From positions 4,660,792 through 4,724,791 of the forward strand of contig NC_022600.1 in the NCBI RefSeq assembly GCF_000484535.1: a stretch of DNA of 64,000 nt, in the 5' to 3' direction. The notes below the pieces were generated by a model that was not told the origin of the DNA, searched no databases, and saw nothing but the letters and a program-made list of their open reading frames with translations. Source of the DNA: Gloeobacter kilaueensis JS1 (GTDB taxonomy: Bacteria; Cyanobacteriota; Cyanobacteriia; Gloeobacterales; Gloeobacteraceae). Positions 27,878 to 36,354 of this stretch are shown here, piece by piece. Both the position numbers and the translations under genes were made by a program. Each line of letters starts with the position of its first letter. The first letter of the stretch is position 1.

Positions 27878-28357
27878 ATGGAGACGACCACCCGAGAACC
27901 TTCCCGGCAGGCATTCTTCGAAGAGTGGAAGGATATTCTCGCTCCCACCGGCTTCGGGTATCGAGTGCGGATTCTCTCGCAGTTGATGAGTCGTCGCTTT
28001 CAAGACCGGCTCGAACCGTTTGGCATCACCCCCTTTCACTGGGTCGTGCTCTGCTGCCTGTGGCAGGAGGACGGTCTGCCCACTTCGGCCATCTGCGAGC
28101 GGCTGCAGCAGGTGGGCGGCACCCTCACCGGCGTGCTTGACCGGATGGAGGAGCGGGGTCTGGTCCGCCGCGAGCGCGACAGCCGCGACCGGCGCATCTG
28201 GCGCGTGTTTCTTACCGAGCAGGGCGAAGAACTGATGGACGAGCTGCCGCCTGTGGTGCGCCGGGTCAAAGAAGAGACCCTGGCTGGGATCGCCGAGGAG
28301 GAGCGCGCCCTATTAAGCCGCCTGCTCGATCGGACGATCGCCAATCTCGCCAATTAA
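27878..28357 (+). CDS. MarR-family transcriptional regulator
   Basis: 159 residues, winged helix: MSRRFQDRLEPFGITPFHWVVL, LPTSAICERLQQVGGTLTGVLDRM (recognition helix) and GLVRRERDSRDRRIWRVFLTE (wing). MarR repressors release DNA on binding drugs or phenolics and typically control adjacent efflux genes. Here emrA/emrB-type genes follow on the same strand after a 217-bp leader with its own promoter-like elements, consistent with local control. Confidence 0.93.
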   Translation: METTTREPSRQAFFEEWKDILAPTGFGYRVRILSQLMSRRFQDRLEPFGITPFHWVVLCCLWQEDGLPTSAICERLQQVGGTLTGVLDRMEERGLVRRERDSRDRRIWRVFLTEQGEELMDELPPVVRRVKEETLAGIAEEERALLSRLLDRTIANLAN

Positions 28358-28359
28358 CT

Positions 28360-28398
28360 TGACAGTTAATACGCTGTCATTTATTCTGCCTGTATAAT
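28360..28398 (+). promoter_or_regulatory. Putative MarR operator and promoter of the efflux genes
   Basis: A perfect inverted repeat TGACAG-8-CTGTCA (28360-28379) lies 13 bases upstream of TATAAT (28393-28398). The repeat covers the place where a -35 box would be, so a dimer bound there would block polymerase. It starts two bases after the marR stop codon. Confidence 0.6.
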
Positions 28399-28437
28399 TT
28401 ACGTATGCTAAGCAATCGTCGATTGAGCGGGGGAAAG

Positions 28438-28545
28438 ATGAGCGCACAAGATTTTGCAGGATGGACCCGGCACATACCCGATGTCGTCATGCCCCTCTTT
28501 TTTGCCTGTTTATTTAGCATTCTAAATAAACGCCCTCTTAATTAG
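28438..28545 (+). CDS. Small ORF, 35 residues, possible leader peptide or membrane miniprotein
   Basis: ATG at 28438 preceded by GCGGGGGAAAG. The product is 35 residues: a polar start (MSAQDFAGWTRHIPD), a hydrophobic stretch VVMPLFFACLFSIL, and a basic end NKRPLN. It lies wholly in the leader of the efflux operon, 29 bases before emrA, and its last third overlaps a perfect 10-bp stem-loop. It could be a leader peptide controlling emrA expression or a small membrane protein. No homologue is known to me, so coding is not proven. Confidence 0.4.
   Translation: MSAQDFAGWTRHIPDVVMPLFFACLFSILNKRPLN
28508..28531. promoter_or_regulatory. Perfect 10-bp stem-loop in the efflux operon leader
   Basis: GTTTATTTAG, loop CATT, CTAAATAAAC: all ten pairs match. 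It is AT-rich with no U-tract after it, so it is unlike an intrinsic terminator. It lies between the TATAAT at 28393 and the emrA start at 28575 and could be an attenuator element or a second protein-binding palindrome. Confidence 0.6.
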
Positions 28546-28574
28546 TCTCGCTTCTTACCAAGGAGAGAGTTCAG

Positions 28575-29873
28575 ATGAAGAACGCGAAGGTAGCGACGGT
28601 ACCGGCGGAGCTGACCGAAAGAGAAGCCGCAGACGCACCGACCCGTCCGCTCAAAAAGGGATTGCCGCGCATTTTGTTGCTGGCGGGGCTGGGCATGGGT
28701 CTGGCGGCGGCAGGTGTCGCCGGTTTTCACTGGTGGCAGTACGCATCGAGCCACGAGGAGACCGACGACGCCTACGTGAGCGGCCACATCCATCCGGTGA
28801 GTGCCCGGATCAACGGCACCGTGCAGAAGGTGCTCATCGACGACAACCAGCCCGTCAAAGTCGGTCAGCCGCTGGTGCTGCTCGATCCTCGCGACTATCA
28901 GGTGCAGTTGCAGCAGGCGCAGGCGGCTCTGGCGGTGGCAAAGCGTCAGGCGGAAACGGCCCGCTCGAACATCGCCTTTGCTGCCGGTAGAGCTGGTGCC
29001 CAGCAGACGACCGCCGGGGGCAACGTCGGGGCAGCTGAAGCGGCGATCCGCTCCGCCCAGTCGGTGGTCGTCGAAGCTCAGGCCGGGATTCCAGCCGCCC
29101 AGGCCCAACTCGCCCAGGCAAACGCCAACCTGACCAAAGCCAGGCTCGACTACGAGCGCTACCAGAACCTCGAAAAAGAAGGCGTAGTCGCCCGCCAGCA
29201 GCTCGACACCGCCCGCGCCACCTACCAGGTGCAGGTGGCGGCCCGCGACGCGGCAGCCGAAGGGGTGCGCCAGGCCCAGGCCCGCCTTGCCCAGGCCAGA
29301 CAGGGAGTAGCCAACGCCAGGGCCGGATTGCTGCAGTCGGAGGGTTCCCTCCAGGATGCGCGGGCGGCCAACCTCCAGACCGATGTCAACCGCGCCCAGT
29401 ACGAGGCCGCCCTCGCCGCTGTCCAGCAGGCCGAGGCGAACGTGCGCAACGCCCAGCTGCAGCTTTCGTATACGCGCATCGCCGCCCCTATCGCCGGACG
29501 CATCGGCAAGCGCACCGTCGAGGCGGGCCAGCGCGTCCAGCCCGGCCAGCCCCTGCTCTCGGTCGTCCAGAATCAAGTCTGGGTGACGGCCAACTTCAAA
29601 GAAACGCAGCTCGCCCACATGCGCCCCGGTCAAACAGTCGAAGTGAAAGTCGATGCCCTGGGCGGCAAAGCCTTCGAGGGCAGAGTCAATAGTTTCTCCC
29701 CCGGCTCCGGCCAGACCTTTGCCCTCTTGCCCGCCGACAACGCCACCGGCAACTTCACCAAGATCGTTCAGCGGGTGCCGGTCAAGATCGTGCTCGATCC
29801 GGCGAGCGTGCGCGGCTACGAGCCGTTGCTCGTGCCTGGTCTATCGGTCACAAGCAGTGTCGAGGTCAAATAG
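28575..29873 (+). CDS. HlyD/EmrA-family efflux periplasmic adaptor
   Basis: 432 residues. There is one N-terminal membrane helix (about 35-55), then ETDDAYVSGHIHPVSARINGT (the biotinyl-lipoyl-like half typical of EmrA), a long Ala/Gln-rich coiled-coil hairpin (about 110-295), and YTRIAAPIAGRIGKRTVEAGQ closing the lipoyl domain. EmrA-type adaptors link an inner-membrane MFS pump to an outer-membrane channel. The hairpin is unusually long, with repeated A-Q-A units. GGAGAGAG precedes the ATG. The pump gene follows 12 bp later. Confidence 0.93.
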   Translation: MKNAKVATVPAELTEREAADAPTRPLKKGLPRILLLAGLGMGLAAAGVAGFHWWQYASSHEETDDAYVSGHIHPVSARINGTVQKVLIDDNQPVKVGQPLVLLDPRDYQVQLQQAQAALAVAKRQAETARSNIAFAAGRAGAQQTTAGGNVGAAEAAIRSAQSVVVEAQAGIPAAQAQLAQANANLTKARLDYERYQNLEKEGVVARQQLDTARATYQVQVAARDAAAEGVRQAQARLAQARQGVANARAGLLQSEGSLQDARAANLQTDVNRAQYEAALAAVQQAEANVRNAQLQLSYTRIAAPIAGRIGKRTVEAGQRVQPGQPLLSVVQNQVWVTANFKETQLAHMRPGQTVEVKVDALGGKAFEGRVNSFSPGSGQTFALLPADNATGNFTKIVQRVPVKIVLDPASVRGYEPLLVPGLSVTSSVEVK

Positions 29874-29885
29874 GAGCGCCAGGCT

Positions 29886-31481
29886 ATGACCGCGAGCAGC
29901 ATTGCAACAAAGCCCACTCCCACAGGCCAGAGCGATCAGGTGTCTCTCAGAACCTGGATCAACGTCGCAGGCGTTCTTCTGGGTGCGTTCATGGCAGTGC
30001 TCGACATCCAGATCACCAACTCGTCACTCAAAGATATCCAGGGGGCTTTGAGCGCCTCCCTCGACGAAGGCTCCTGGATTTCGACCGCCTACCTGGTCGC
30101 TGAGATCGTCGTCATTCCGCTCACCGGCTGGCTTGGCATCGTCTTCTCCAAGCGCAACTATCTACTGGTCAACGCGGCGCTCTTCGTCGTCTTCTCGGTC
30201 TGCTGCGCCTTTGCCTGGGATCTCAATTCAATGATCGTCTTTCGGGCACTGCAGGGGTTTACAGGTGGCGTGCTCATTCCGATGGCCTTTACGGTCATCC
30301 TCACCAAGTTGCCCCGCGCCAAACAGCCGGTGGGCCTCGCCCTCTTTGGCATCACCGCCACCTTTGCGCCCACGATCGGCCCGACATTGGGCGGCTGGCT
30401 CACCGAAAATTACGGCTGGGAGTATATCTTTTATCTCAACGTGATTCCCGGCGCGCTGCTCATCGCCTCGGTCTGGTTCACGATGGACAAGGAGCCGATG
30501 CAGCTGGGCCTCATCAAACAGGGCGACTGGTTCGGCATCCTCACGATGGCGGTGGGCCTCGCCTCGCTGGAAGTGGTGCTCGAGGAGGGCAACCGCAAGG
30601 ACTGGTTCGGCAACGACCTCATCCTGCGCCTCGCCATCGTCGCAGCGATTGCCCTGACCCTGTTTTTCTGGATCGAATTTACGAGCAAAAAGCCCTTTAT
30701 CAACCTGCGCTTACTGGGCCTGCGCAACTTTGGCCTGGGTGCCGTCGTCAACGTCGGCCTGGGGCTGGGCCTCTACGGTTCGGTCTACATTCTGCCTCTG
30801 TATCTGGCCCAGATCCAGGGGTACAACGCCATGCAGATCGGTGTTGTGATCATGTGGGCGGGCCTACCGCAACTGGTGATCATTCCGCTGTTGCCCAAGT
30901 TGATGCAGCGCATCGACCCGCGCTGGCTACTCGGGTTCGGCTGCTTTATGTTCGGTGTCAGTTGTGTGATGAACGCCTACATGACGAGCCAGACCGGCTA
31001 CGACCAGCTCATCTGGTCGCAACTGGTGCGCGCCATTGGCCAGCCCTTTATCATCACACCCCTCTCGACGATCGCCACCTCTGAAATTCCGCCGGGACCG
31101 GAGGCCGGCTCCGCTTCGGGGTTGTTTAACATGATGCGCAACCTCGGCGGCTCGATCGGGATCGCCGTTTTGAGCACCCTGCTCACCTGGCGCGAACAGC
31201 TCCACTCCGAGCGCATCGGCGAGGCAATCTCGCTTTACGCTCCCCAGACCCAGGAGCGGCTAAACCAGCTCACCCAGTTTTTTACCAGCCGGGGCGCTGA
31301 CCTTGCCAGTGCCCAGGAGCAGGCGATCAAGGCCCTCGACACGATCGTGCGTCGCGAAGCTTACACGATGGGCTACAACGATTGTTTCTTCTTTATCGGT
31401 GCGGCGCTCATCCTTTGTTCGGCAGTTGTCGTATTCTTGAAGCGGCCCAAACTTGGGGCCGGTGGCGGAGGTGCCCATTGA
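29886..31481 (+). CDS. DHA2-family MFS multidrug transporter (EmrB/QacA type)
   Basis: 531 residues with 14 predicted membrane segments. Family motifs: LDIQITNSSLKDIQG in helix 1, FRALQGFTGGVLIPMAF (motif B region) and TIGPTLGGWLTENYGW (motif C). It is the proton-driven pump partner of the EmrA-like adaptor, and regulation by the upstream MarR is likely. Its stop overlaps the TTG start of the next small gene. Confidence 0.93.
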   Translation: MTASSIATKPTPTGQSDQVSLRTWINVAGVLLGAFMAVLDIQITNSSLKDIQGALSASLDEGSWISTAYLVAEIVVIPLTGWLGIVFSKRNYLLVNAALFVVFSVCCAFAWDLNSMIVFRALQGFTGGVLIPMAFTVILTKLPRAKQPVGLALFGITATFAPTIGPTLGGWLTENYGWEYIFYLNVIPGALLIASVWFTMDKEPMQLGLIKQGDWFGILTMAVGLASLEVVLEEGNRKDWFGNDLILRLAIVAAIALTLFFWIEFTSKKPFINLRLLGLRNFGLGAVVNVGLGLGLYGSVYILPLYLAQIQGYNAMQIGVVIMWAGLPQLVIIPLLPKLMQRIDPRWLLGFGCFMFGVSCVMNAYMTSQTGYDQLIWSQLVRAIGQPFIITPLSTIATSEIPPGPEAGSASGLFNMMRNLGGSIGIAVLSTLLTWREQLHSERIGEAISLYAPQTQERLNQLTQFFTSRGADLASAQEQAIKALDTIVRREAYTMGYNDCFFFIGAALILCSAVVVFLKRPKLGAGGGGAH

Positions 31482-31666
31482 CCCAATTGCAGGATCTGTT
31501 GAGCGACCAGCAGTATCGCACAGTCCTCAAAGCAGCCAGTCGAGCCCAGGACGAGCGGCAGCTACCGCTCGTCGCCTGGGCTCTGGGCTTTGTGAGCCTG
31601 ACGGAACTGGCGGCTGTCCTGGAGACGGCCAACCGCAGCCAGAACGCACCGACCCCCAGACCTTAG
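31478..31666 (+). CDS. DUF2949-like small protein
   Basis: 62 residues from a TTG that overlaps the emrB stop (TTGA), with GGAGGTG six bases upstream. The core LPLVAWALGFVSLTELAAVLE matches the pattern of DUF2949, a short cyanobacterial family of unknown function. The overlap and strong ribosome-binding site support it as a real gene coupled to the pump gene. Confidence 0.62.
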   Translation: MTQLQDLLSDQQYRTVLKAASRAQDERQLPLVAWALGFVSLTELAAVLETANRSQNAPTPRP

Positions 31667-31679
31667 CCGTCGAACGATC

Positions 31680-32270
31680 ATGGCGAAGCCGCTCCTGGTC
31701 TTCGATCTGATGGACACGGTGATCGTCGATCCGTTTTATCGGGAAGTGCCCGCCTACCTGGAGACCACCCTCGAAGAATTGCTCAAGGTCAAACATCCCA
31801 CCAGCTGGATCGAATTTGAGACCGGCCTGACCGACGAGGCCGGTTTTTTAGCCCGCTTCTACCGCGAGGACAGCGGCCTGACGTTACTTTCGCCCGAAGA
31901 TTTTAAGCACATTTTCTTTTCGGCCTACCGCTTCGTCGATGGCATGGAGCTGTTGCTGGAAGAACTCAGATCCTCCGGCTACAGACTCTGGGTGCTCTCG
32001 AACTACAGCCGCTGGGCAGTGCGCGCCCGCGAGATCCTGGGTCTCGATCGCTTCTTTGAGGGCTACAGTATTTCCTGCGACATCGGCCACCGCAAACCCA
32101 GCCCCCAGGCTTATCAGGCGGTGATCGACGCCACCGGCGAGCGGGACTGTCTGCTCATCGACGACCGGCCAGTGAACATTGCCGGAGCCCGCGCCGCAGG
32201 CATGGACGGCATCTTGTTTGAGAACACCACCGCCCTGCGCCGTGTGCTGGAGGCGCGGGGCATCTGCTAG
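31680..32270 (+). CDS. HAD-superfamily hydrolase
   Basis: 196 residues. Motif I reads VFDLMDTVIVDP: the nucleophile Asp is present, and the second acid is preserved two residues on as DLMDT rather than DxDGT. Motif II is LSNYSRW, the Lys region is GHRKPSPQAY and motif IV is LLIDDRPVNIAGARAAG. It resembles the haloacid dehalogenase-like subfamily I with a small cap. Substrate unknown. It begins a run of three closely spaced same-strand genes. Confidence 0.85.
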   Translation: MAKPLLVFDLMDTVIVDPFYREVPAYLETTLEELLKVKHPTSWIEFETGLTDEAGFLARFYREDSGLTLLSPEDFKHIFFSAYRFVDGMELLLEELRSSGYRLWVLSNYSRWAVRAREILGLDRFFEGYSISCDIGHRKPSPQAYQAVIDATGERDCLLIDDRPVNIAGARAAGMDGILFENTTALRRVLEARGIC

Positions 32271-32279
32271 CTTGAGAAC

Positions 32280-32639
32280 ATGGAAGAGAACCGCCCGGTG
32301 TACCCCACGGACCGCACGTCGCTGGAGCGCGACTGCGCCCTCGAATTTGTCGTCGCCGGTGGTCCCGGCGGCCAGCATCGCAACAAGACCGAGAGCGGTG
32401 TGCGGCTTACTCACAAGCCGAGCGGCACGGTCGTGCTCGCCACCGAGCGCCGCTCCCAGCACCAGAATCGGGAGGTGGCCTTCGAGCGCATGGCCGCAAA
32501 GCTTGCCCGTGGGCAGCAAATCCAGCCGCCCCGCAAGCCGACGCGCCTCTCAAAAGCAGCAAAAGCGCGCATCCTCGAAGCGAAGCGTCGCCGCTCCGCC
32601 CTCAAGCGCGAGCGCACCAGTCGCGTCGAGATCGACTAG
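32280..32639 (+). CDS. Release-factor-like protein with GGQ motif
   Basis: 119 residues with VAGGPGGQHRNKTESGVRLTH, the GGQ peptidyl-tRNA hydrolysis loop, and a Lys/Arg-rich tail (KAAKARILEAKRRRSALKRER) that would contact the ribosome. No codon-recognition domain is present, so it belongs with the short RF-like rescue proteins (ArfB/YaeJ or RF-H-like group). The exact subfamily is not settled. Confidence 0.85.
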   Translation: MEENRPVYPTDRTSLERDCALEFVVAGGPGGQHRNKTESGVRLTHKPSGTVVLATERRSQHQNREVAFERMAAKLARGQQIQPPRKPTRLSKAAKARILEAKRRRSALKRERTSRVEID

Positions 32640-32648
32640 AGCGGTGCT

Positions 32649-33773
32649 GTGCAGAAGTACTTTGCCACCGTCGCCAGGAGTCTTGAGGCGGTCGCCGCCG
32701 CCGAGCTGGAAAAGCTCGGAGCGTCGCATATCGAACCCGGTTTTGCCGGTGTGAGTTTCTCAGGCGATCTGGAGATGCTGTACCGGGTCAATCTCTGGGC
32801 ACGGACGATCTTTCGCGTGCTGGTGCCGATTGCCGAATTTCGAGCGACCACCCGCGAGGAACTGTACCGGCAGGTGCGCCGCATCGACTGGCAGCCGTAC
32901 CTCGATACCAGCGCCACTTTTGCCGTCGATGTCACCGGCAGCAACGCCCAACTCAACCACAGCCACTTCACGGCCCTACAGATTAAAAACGCGATCGTCG
33001 ATCAGCAGCGCGAGCGCGACGCTCGCCGCTCCAGCGTCGATCTGCTCCGGCCCGATCTGCGCCTCAACGCCCACATCTACCAGGACCGCTGCATTCTCAG
33101 CCTCGACAGCTCGGGGGGGAGTTTGCACAAGCGAGGCTACCGGCCCGCGATGGGCATCGCCCCCCTCAAAGAAACCCTCGCCGCCGCCTTGATCGACCTG
33201 TGCGGCTGGGATCCGGCCCTCCCTTTTGTCGATCCGCTCTGCGGCTCCGGCACCCTGCCCATCGAGGCGGCGATCAAGGCCCTCGACATCGCCCCTGGTC
33301 TCGGGCGCGACCGCTTCGGCTTCGAGGGCTGGCCGGGGTTCGACCGGCCCCTCTGGCAGCGGTTACAGAGCGAGGCAAAAGCGCGGCGGCACGAGCGGCC
33401 CCGCGCCCCAATCGCCGGCAGCGACCACGACAGAGCAGTACTGCAGCTGGCAAAAGACAACGCCCGGCGCGGCGGCCTCAAAGCAGCGATCCACTGGCAG
33501 GTTCGGGAACTGGCACAACTTGAAGCACCCGCCCCCCAGGGCGTGCTCGTCTGCAACCCGCCCTACGGCGAGCGCCTGGGGGAGGCGAGCGCCCTGGGCA
33601 GCCTCTACCGGACGATCGGCGACGTGTTCAAACAGCGCTTCAAGGGCTGGACCGCCTTTGTACTCACAGCCAACCGGGAACTGGCCAAACAGATCGGCCT
33701 GCGGCCCGCTCAGCGCCTGCCCATCTTCAATGGTGCGCTTCCCTGTACGTTCCTCAAGTATGAGCTGTACTGA
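32649..33773 (+). CDS. THUMP-domain RNA methyltransferase (RlmL N-half/YpsC-like)
   Basis: 374 residues from GTG. N-terminal ferredoxin-like and THUMP domains (FATVARSLEAVAAAELEKLG; QLNHSHFTALQIKNAIVDQ) precede a class I SAM methyltransferase: FVDPLCGSGTLPIEAAI and catalytic VCNPPYGERLG (NPPY). This fits 23S rRNA m2G methyltransferases of the RlmL/YpsC kind. Only the single methyltransferase domain is present, as in cyanobacteria and Firmicutes. Confidence 0.9.
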   Translation: MQKYFATVARSLEAVAAAELEKLGASHIEPGFAGVSFSGDLEMLYRVNLWARTIFRVLVPIAEFRATTREELYRQVRRIDWQPYLDTSATFAVDVTGSNAQLNHSHFTALQIKNAIVDQQRERDARRSSVDLLRPDLRLNAHIYQDRCILSLDSSGGSLHKRGYRPAMGIAPLKETLAAALIDLCGWDPALPFVDPLCGSGTLPIEAAIKALDIAPGLGRDRFGFEGWPGFDRPLWQRLQSEAKARRHERPRAPIAGSDHDRAVLQLAKDNARRGGLKAAIHWQVRELAQLEAPAPQGVLVCNPPYGERLGEASALGSLYRTIGDVFKQRFKGWTAFVLTANRELAKQIGLRPAQRLPIFNGALPCTFLKYELY

Positions 33774-33892
33774 CCGAATGGCTCCTTTTGCTCTACTGAG
33801 GGTAGGAGCCCCAGTTGCCTCCCCCGGCTGATGGGAAGCGGGATAGATGAGAGCTAGTCTTTACCTAACAACATATTTCAGACCAGGCAGAT

Positions 33893-34099
33893 ATGGCGAA
33901 CTTTAGACAACAGAGCGAAATGCCCGAAGAGCTGCGCATTTCGATTGAAAAGTTGATGCTTGAGACCACCGAGCCCCTCGATCCCCTGCTCTCGCTCAAA
34001 ATTACGAATATGACGATGAATCTGGCAAAGGTCGTCTATCAGATGGGCCGCCGGGATGGCAGCCCCAGCTTTGCAGCCGACGGTTTTGTCCCTTTTTGA
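33893..34099 (+). CDS. Small hypothetical protein
   Basis: 68 residues, predicted alpha-helical: PEELRISIEKLMLETTEPLDPL and SLKITNMTMNLAKVVYQMGRRD. The product family is not recognised. The ATG has only a weak AGGCAG upstream. Codon use is like the surrounding genes, and 120 bp on the left and 74 bp on the right separate it from rlmL-like and gpx. Confidence 0.6.
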   Translation: MANFRQQSEMPEELRISIEKLMLETTEPLDPLLSLKITNMTMNLAKVVYQMGRRDGSPSFAADGFVPF

Positions 34100-34173
34100 C
34101 CGGTCCAGAATCTGACTGCAGGCGCGCACTGCCGGTGGTACTATCTTGAGGCTGTGACAATGGCCTGCTCCCG

Positions 34174-34659
34174 ATGAGTGCTACTATCTCCGATATTTCT
34201 GTCAAGACTATAGATGGCGAGAACCGCTCCCTCAGCGCCTATGCAGGCAAGGTTCTGCTGATTGTGAATGTCGCTTCCTACTGCGGCTACACCCCCCAGT
34301 ACGCTGGACTGGAACAGCTCTACCAGCGCTATCAGTCTGCCGGGTTGCGCATTCTTGCCTTTCCGTGCAACGACTTTGGAGCCCAGGAGCCGGGCAGCAA
34401 CGCTGAGATCGCCCAGTTCTGCGACCGCCGCTACGGCGTGAGCTTCGAGCTATTCGACAAGGTCCATGCTCGCGGCTACGAGCAGCATCCGCTCTACGCC
34501 CGCCTGGTTAAAAAAGCCAATCCCTCCGGGGATGTCTCCTGGAACTTCGAGAAATTTTTGATTAGCAGGCAGGGCGAAATCGTCGGGCGCTTCCGCAGCG
34601 GCGTCGCCCCCGAGTCGCCGGAACTGATAGCGGCGATCGAGGGCGAACTGGCAAAGTGA
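34174..34659 (+). CDS. Glutathione peroxidase-family thiol peroxidase
   Basis: 161 residues. The peroxidatic Cys lies in VNVASYCGYTPQYAGLEQLY, and the Trp-Asn pair is in DVSWNFEKFLI. The segment FPCNDFGAQEPGS has Asp where animal enzymes have the active-site Gln (NQFG); Gln follows in GAQEPG. Cyanobacterial GPx-like proteins often use NADPH/thioredoxin or lipid peroxides instead of glutathione. No signal peptide. It marks the left border of the AT-rich island. Confidence 0.92.
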   Translation: MSATISDISVKTIDGENRSLSAYAGKVLLIVNVASYCGYTPQYAGLEQLYQRYQSAGLRILAFPCNDFGAQEPGSNAEIAQFCDRRYGVSFELFDKVHARGYEQHPLYARLVKKANPSGDVSWNFEKFLISRQGEIVGRFRSGVAPESPELIAAIEGELAK

Positions 34660-35345
34660 GTTGGCTTAATTTTTGAAAATTGCGGGGACAGATTTGCGTT
34701 CACTCCAACTTGTGGGCCTCTAGTGGGCAATCACAGAAATAAGATTTAATGGCAAAAGTTCACTTTAAATAACTACTCGTACCAGCATCCTCATGCCCTT
34801 GCCATTAGACCAATCTTAGTATTTATTTTTTTATCATTTTGCGAGGGCATTGGCAAGCCAACTAGTGAAGTAGCTAACTAGACCACTAAGCAATGATAGT
34901 GTATAGTTAGGCGAGTAGAATGGTATTTGACACTATGAAACCTACCGAAAGAGTACAGTGCAGGTTTGAGCGTCAGATTGATAGTATAAAGACTGCCAGG
35001 CTTCATAGTTTAGGAAAAGTCGGCAAAATGGTCACGAAACAAGTGCATGAACTACCTGTACGAGAGACCATTGTAGGAGCAAGCCTTTTGCTAGAGAGCA
35101 AAGATCCGAAGCACATACAAGTCCCCAGATTCTAAGATTCACATATATTAAAGTGCAGACCATGGTTTACGCAGAAGAAATGAAGTACAGCAAGCATGTA
35201 GAGAGCTCAATCAAGTAGGGTTTCATTCGAGGGATTTGCCAACTCAAATTCCATAAAAAAGTACGCAAAACTGTTATTGACATAGTAAACAAAGCCACTT
35301 GTTTGTGTGAGGTTTGGCTGCATTATGCATATAGTGGAGGAATCA
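34660..35345. other. AT-rich gap at the left edge of the defence island
   Basis: Base composition falls from GC-rich to AT-rich near 34740 and stays low to about 40080. The gap holds one doubtful ORF (34920-35135) and a TTGACA hexamer at 35277-35282 that could serve the methyltransferase operon, though no good -10 follows. A 13-base sequence at 34697-34709 recurs with one mismatch at 39989-40001, beyond the last operon gene. Confidence 0.6.
34920..35135 (+). CDS. Doubtful small ORF in AT-rich gap
   Basis: 71 residues, basic, starting MVFDTMKPTERVQ. AGGCGAG lies four bases before the ATG. No domain is recognised, including no helix-turn-helix of an R-M controller protein. It may be a chance ORF or remnant. 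Confidence 0.25.
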   Translation: MVFDTMKPTERVQCRFERQIDSIKTARLHSLGKVGKMVTKQVHELPVRETIVGASLLLESKDPKHIQVPRF

Positions 35346-36302
35346 GTGGTATTGAAAAATGAAAACAGGGTGTCGCTTTCATATAGGACTGACCTAGGAA
35401 GCATGTACATCGGAAAAGCTGAGGATGCTTTAGAGCTTTCGGAAATTCAATCATTGCAAGGGAAGGTTAATTTAATATTTACGTCTCCCCCCTTCCCCTT
35501 AATCACCAAGAAGCGGTATGGAAACGAATCTGGGGAAAAGTACGTTGAATGGCTTGAGGGATTGGCTCCCAGCTTGGCAAAATTACTGGCACCAGACGGG
35601 TCGATTGTGATTGAGGTTGGGAATGCTTGGGAGGAAGGTATTCCTGTAATGTCCACTCTTCCTCTAGAAGCACTACTTGCTTTTAAAAAAGCTGCTGAGC
35701 TCAATCTATGCCAGCATATAATTTGCCACAATCCAGCAAGACTCCCTAGCCCTGCACAGTGGGTAACTATAGAGCGGATAAGATTAAAGGACTCATATAC
35801 CCATTTGTGGTGGATGTCTTCTGTGGATTCGCCAAAGGCGGATAATAGGAGAGTTTTAACGCCATATAGCACATCAATGAAAAAGCTACTTGAGAAAAAA
35901 AAATATAATTCTGGAAAAAGACCCTCTGGGCATGTTATTTCAGAAAATGGTTTCCTTACAGATCACGGGGGGGCTATTTCAGCAAATGTTATTGAGGTTG
36001 GCGAACAAAGTTCAAAGATACCAGGAGCTTTGCTAAAACTGACTGGAACCGCTTGGGACAGTAAATATAGAGAATACTGCAAAGAGCACGATTTAGAATC
36101 GCATCCAGCAAGGATGCAAATCGAATTAGCTGGATTTTTTATTCAATTTCTCACGTTACCAGGTGACATCATATTGGATCCATTTGCAGGTTCAAATACT
36201 ACAGGTTTTGCAGCGGAACAGCTTAAGCGACACTGGATAAGTATAGAAGTAGATCCAGGATATGTTGAAGGCTCGAAAGGACGTTTTGATGCAGTCAGGT
36301 AA
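35346..36302 (+). CDS. Beta-class DNA methyltransferase (N4-cytosine or N6-adenine)
   Basis: 318 residues from the GTG at 35346, five bases after GGAGG; the frame is also open from an ATG at 35325. Catalytic motif IV NLIFTSPPF is at residues 42-50 and the SAM-binding motif I DPFAGSNTTGFAAEQL at about 278, so the motif order is the beta class. TSPPF favours N4-cytosine but does not exclude N6-adenine. A variable region between them should recognise the target. It heads the four-gene operon and would protect host DNA. It is AT-rich, unlike the chromosome around it. Confidence 0.9.
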   Translation: MVLKNENRVSLSYRTDLGSMYIGKAEDALELSEIQSLQGKVNLIFTSPPFPLITKKRYGNESGEKYVEWLEGLAPSLAKLLAPDGSIVIEVGNAWEEGIPVMSTLPLEALLAFKKAAELNLCQHIICHNPARLPSPAQWVTIERIRLKDSYTHLWWMSSVDSPKADNRRVLTPYSTSMKKLLEKKKYNSGKRPSGHVISENGFLTDHGGAISANVIEVGEQSSKIPGALLKLTGTAWDSKYREYCKEHDLESHPARMQIELAGFFIQFLTLPGDIILDPFAGSNTTGFAAEQLKRHWISIEVDPGYVEGSKGRFDAVR

Positions 36303-36354
36303 CAACCAAATGAGGAAAATGTGATTTAGTAGTTCAATCTTTGTGAGGGGAAAA

